A DNA stretch of 64,000 nucleotides from an uncultured Paracoccaceae bacterium. GTDB taxonomy: Bacteria; Pseudomonadota; Alphaproteobacteria; Rhodobacterales; Rhodobacteraceae. A model generated the notes under the pieces. The model was not told where the DNA came from. It made no database searches and worked only from the letters and a program-made list of their open reading frames with translations. The stretch is from assembly GCA_947503925.1 (NCBI GenBank), contig CANNFQ010000005.1:62001-126000 (forward strand). The letters are read 5' to 3'. Shown here piece by piece: positions 63,042 to 64,000 of this stretch; within the stretch, counting starts at the first letter, position 1; every line of letters begins with the position of its first letter. The position numbers and the translations under genes are program-made.

Positions 63042-63562
63042 CAGTTCCGGGCCATTTCGCGCTTAAGCTTTTGCATCTTGCGGGTGATCATCTGGCGTTT
63101 CAGCGGCTTGAGGTAATCGATAAACAGCTTACCATCCAGGTGGTCAATCTCGTGCTGGACGCATGTGGCCCATAGCCCTTCAAACCTCTCGCGCACGGTT
63201 TTGCCATCCAGCCCCATCCATTCCACCTCGACCTCCGCCGGGCGCTCAACCTCGGCATATTGCTCAGGGATCGACAGGCAGCCTTCTTCATAGACATTGC
63301 GCTCTTCTGACGCCCAGACAATTTCAGGATTGAGCAACACCATGGGGTTGGGCGTTGCGTCTTCTTCCTTTTCACAATCCAGCACGATCAGGCGGCGCAT
63401 CACCGCCACTTGCGGCGCGGCAAGGCCAATACCGGGCGCATCATACATGGTTTCCAGCATGTCATCGGCCAGACGACGCAGATCATCATCCACCGAAGCG
63501 ATCGGATCGGTTGTTTTCTTCAGACGGGGGTCCGGGTGGATCAATATGTTACGCAGTGCCAT
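63041..63562 (-). CDS. def: Peptide deformylase, canonical
   Basis: Removes the formyl group from new proteins. 173 residues with all three signatures intact: PGIGLAAPQVAV near residue 45, EEGCLSIPEQYAEVERP near 92 and VQHEIDHLDGKLF near 137. C-terminal basic helix (KPLKRQMITRKMQKLKREMA) as in ribosome-binding deformylases. First of the three tandem genes; its start is 48 bases from a large nested palindrome. Confidence 0.96.
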   Translation of the reverse strand: MALRNILIHPDPRLKKTTDPIASVDDDLRRLADDMLETMYDAPGIGLAAPQVAVMRRLIVLDCEKEEDATPNPMVLLNPEIVWASEERNVYEEGCLSIPEQYAEVERPAEVEVEWMGLDGKTVRERFEGLWATCVQHEIDHLDGKLFIDYLKPLKRQMITRKMQKLKREMARN

Positions 63563-63609
63563 GCGGCAGATTTAGGCCGCAAACCCGCGGATTGCAACTG
63601 ATCGGTGAG

Positions 63610-63657
63610 GTAACCTTGACGTTACATGCAGTATACTACATGTAACGTCAAGGTTAC
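63610..63657. promoter_or_regulatory. Nested inverted repeat, probable operator
   Basis: Arms GTAACCTTGACGTTACATG (63610-63628) and its exact complement (63639-63657) with a 10-base centre containing AGTATACT. Each arm itself holds a second palindrome, GTAAC-N6-GTTAC. A good ribosome site and start codon follow at 63677. It lies between the divergent def and truncated membrane protein genes. A dimeric regulator binding twice is the natural reading. Confidence 0.75.
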
Positions 63658-63676
63658 TTACAAAAAAGGAAAGCTC

Positions 63677-64000
63677 ATGCCAACGAACCCTCTCGCCCTG
63701 ACACGGTTTCTCGCCAACGCGGCCCTTGTCATCATCATGCTTGCCTTCGTGCTTGCTATCCTCTTGAACGACGCCATCAGCCCCTATTGGGTCTGGATGA
63801 TCGGGGGTGTGGCCATCGGCGGGGCAATTGCACAATTCATTGTTTCAATTCTGGCACCCAAATCAATCCGCCCTGCATGGGACGAACAGGTTGTCGCCTC
63901 GCATCGGGCGTCACTGCAATTTGGTTACTGGATGGCGCTTGGGACCTTTCTGATCCTGTTCCTACTGACCCAGTTCGGTACGCTGGACGCCAGCATCGCC
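63677..64000 (+). CDS. Membrane protein, cut by window end
   Basis: 108 codons visible and still open at the window edge. Three hydrophobic segments (NAALVIIMLAFVLAILLNDA, VWMIGGVAIGGAIAQFIVSI, FGYWMALGTFLILFLLTQFG). AAGGAAAG ribosome site 6 bases before ATG 63677. The preceding nested palindrome suggests regulated expression; in comparable layouts a small DNA-binding regulator gene often follows, which would be outside this window. Confidence 0.7.
   Translation, partial: MPTNPLALTRFLANAALVIIMLAFVLAILLNDAISPYWVWMIGGVAIGGAIAQFIVSILAPKSIRPAWDEQVVASHRASLQFGYWMALGTFLILFLLTQFGTLDASIA

Overview
The window looks like chromosome from a marine alphaproteobacterium of the Rhodobacteraceae (Roseobacter group, Loktanella/Yoonia-like). 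This rests on high-GC codon use, gene content (beta-hydroxyaspartate cycle, three tandem peptide deformylases next to fmt, PuuD-type urate oxidation, psd-pssA-pmtA for phosphatidylcholine, an ALDH16-type dehydrogenase) and family-typical interspersed palindromes. The species is inferred from memory of such genomes, not from a search. I saw no rRNA, tRNA, CRISPR array, insertion sequence or prophage.

Layout. 1-4.8 kb: small hypothetical genes, a PHB-depolymerase-like esterase, an LRR protein and glutamine-dependent NAD synthetase. 4.9-10.3 kb: a secreted 18-repeat MORN protein, an apbE/nosR-like flavin and Fe-S membrane pair, and a divergent ABC permease with no partners. 10.3-13 kb: an Lrp-type regulator whose start codon looks lost, uspA and a sodium:alanine symporter. 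13-16 kb: a lower-GC orphan ORF, then psd-pssA-pmtA. 16.1-22.1 kb: a minus-strand operon (FAD oxidoreductase, PhnD-like protein, CaiD-like hydratase, ADP-forming acyl-CoA ligase, CaiA-like dehydrogenase), probably for degrading a carnitine- or betaine-like acid. 22.4-24.2 kb: copC-copD and a LysM protein.

24.6-35.7 kb is a metabolic island. bhcR and bhcABCD encode the beta-hydroxyaspartate cycle, which turns glyoxylate into oxaloacetate via aspartate and iminosuccinate. It is followed by a purine permease, allA, a PuuE-OHCU decarboxylase fusion, a LysR regulator and puuD. Together they could link urate breakdown (making glyoxylate) to glyoxylate assimilation, although HIU hydrolase and the allantoate step are not here.

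35.7-48.6 kb: a decayed gene between palindromes, an alpha-glucosidase, a CreBC-like two-component system with a DUF4173-like membrane protein, two AraC regulators, rpe, and deoC followed by an ALDH16-type dehydrogenase. 48.6-55.8 kb: a compact minus-strand cluster of uncharacterised genes (DUF1523, two small membrane proteins, a 449-residue protein, an AAA+ ATPase, a 373-residue protein and a coiled-coil protein). It is the best candidate for an undescribed system. 55.9-64 kb: an L,D-transpeptidase, a TetR regulator with twin operators beside a frameshifted amidohydrolase, a VOC protein, fmt, three deformylase genes, and a nested palindrome before a truncated membrane protein.

Several interspersed palindromes recur. 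One is a TAAGATGGG family (four copies) that supplies or supplied stop codons to neighbouring genes. Another is a GC-rich element with conserved ends (two copies).
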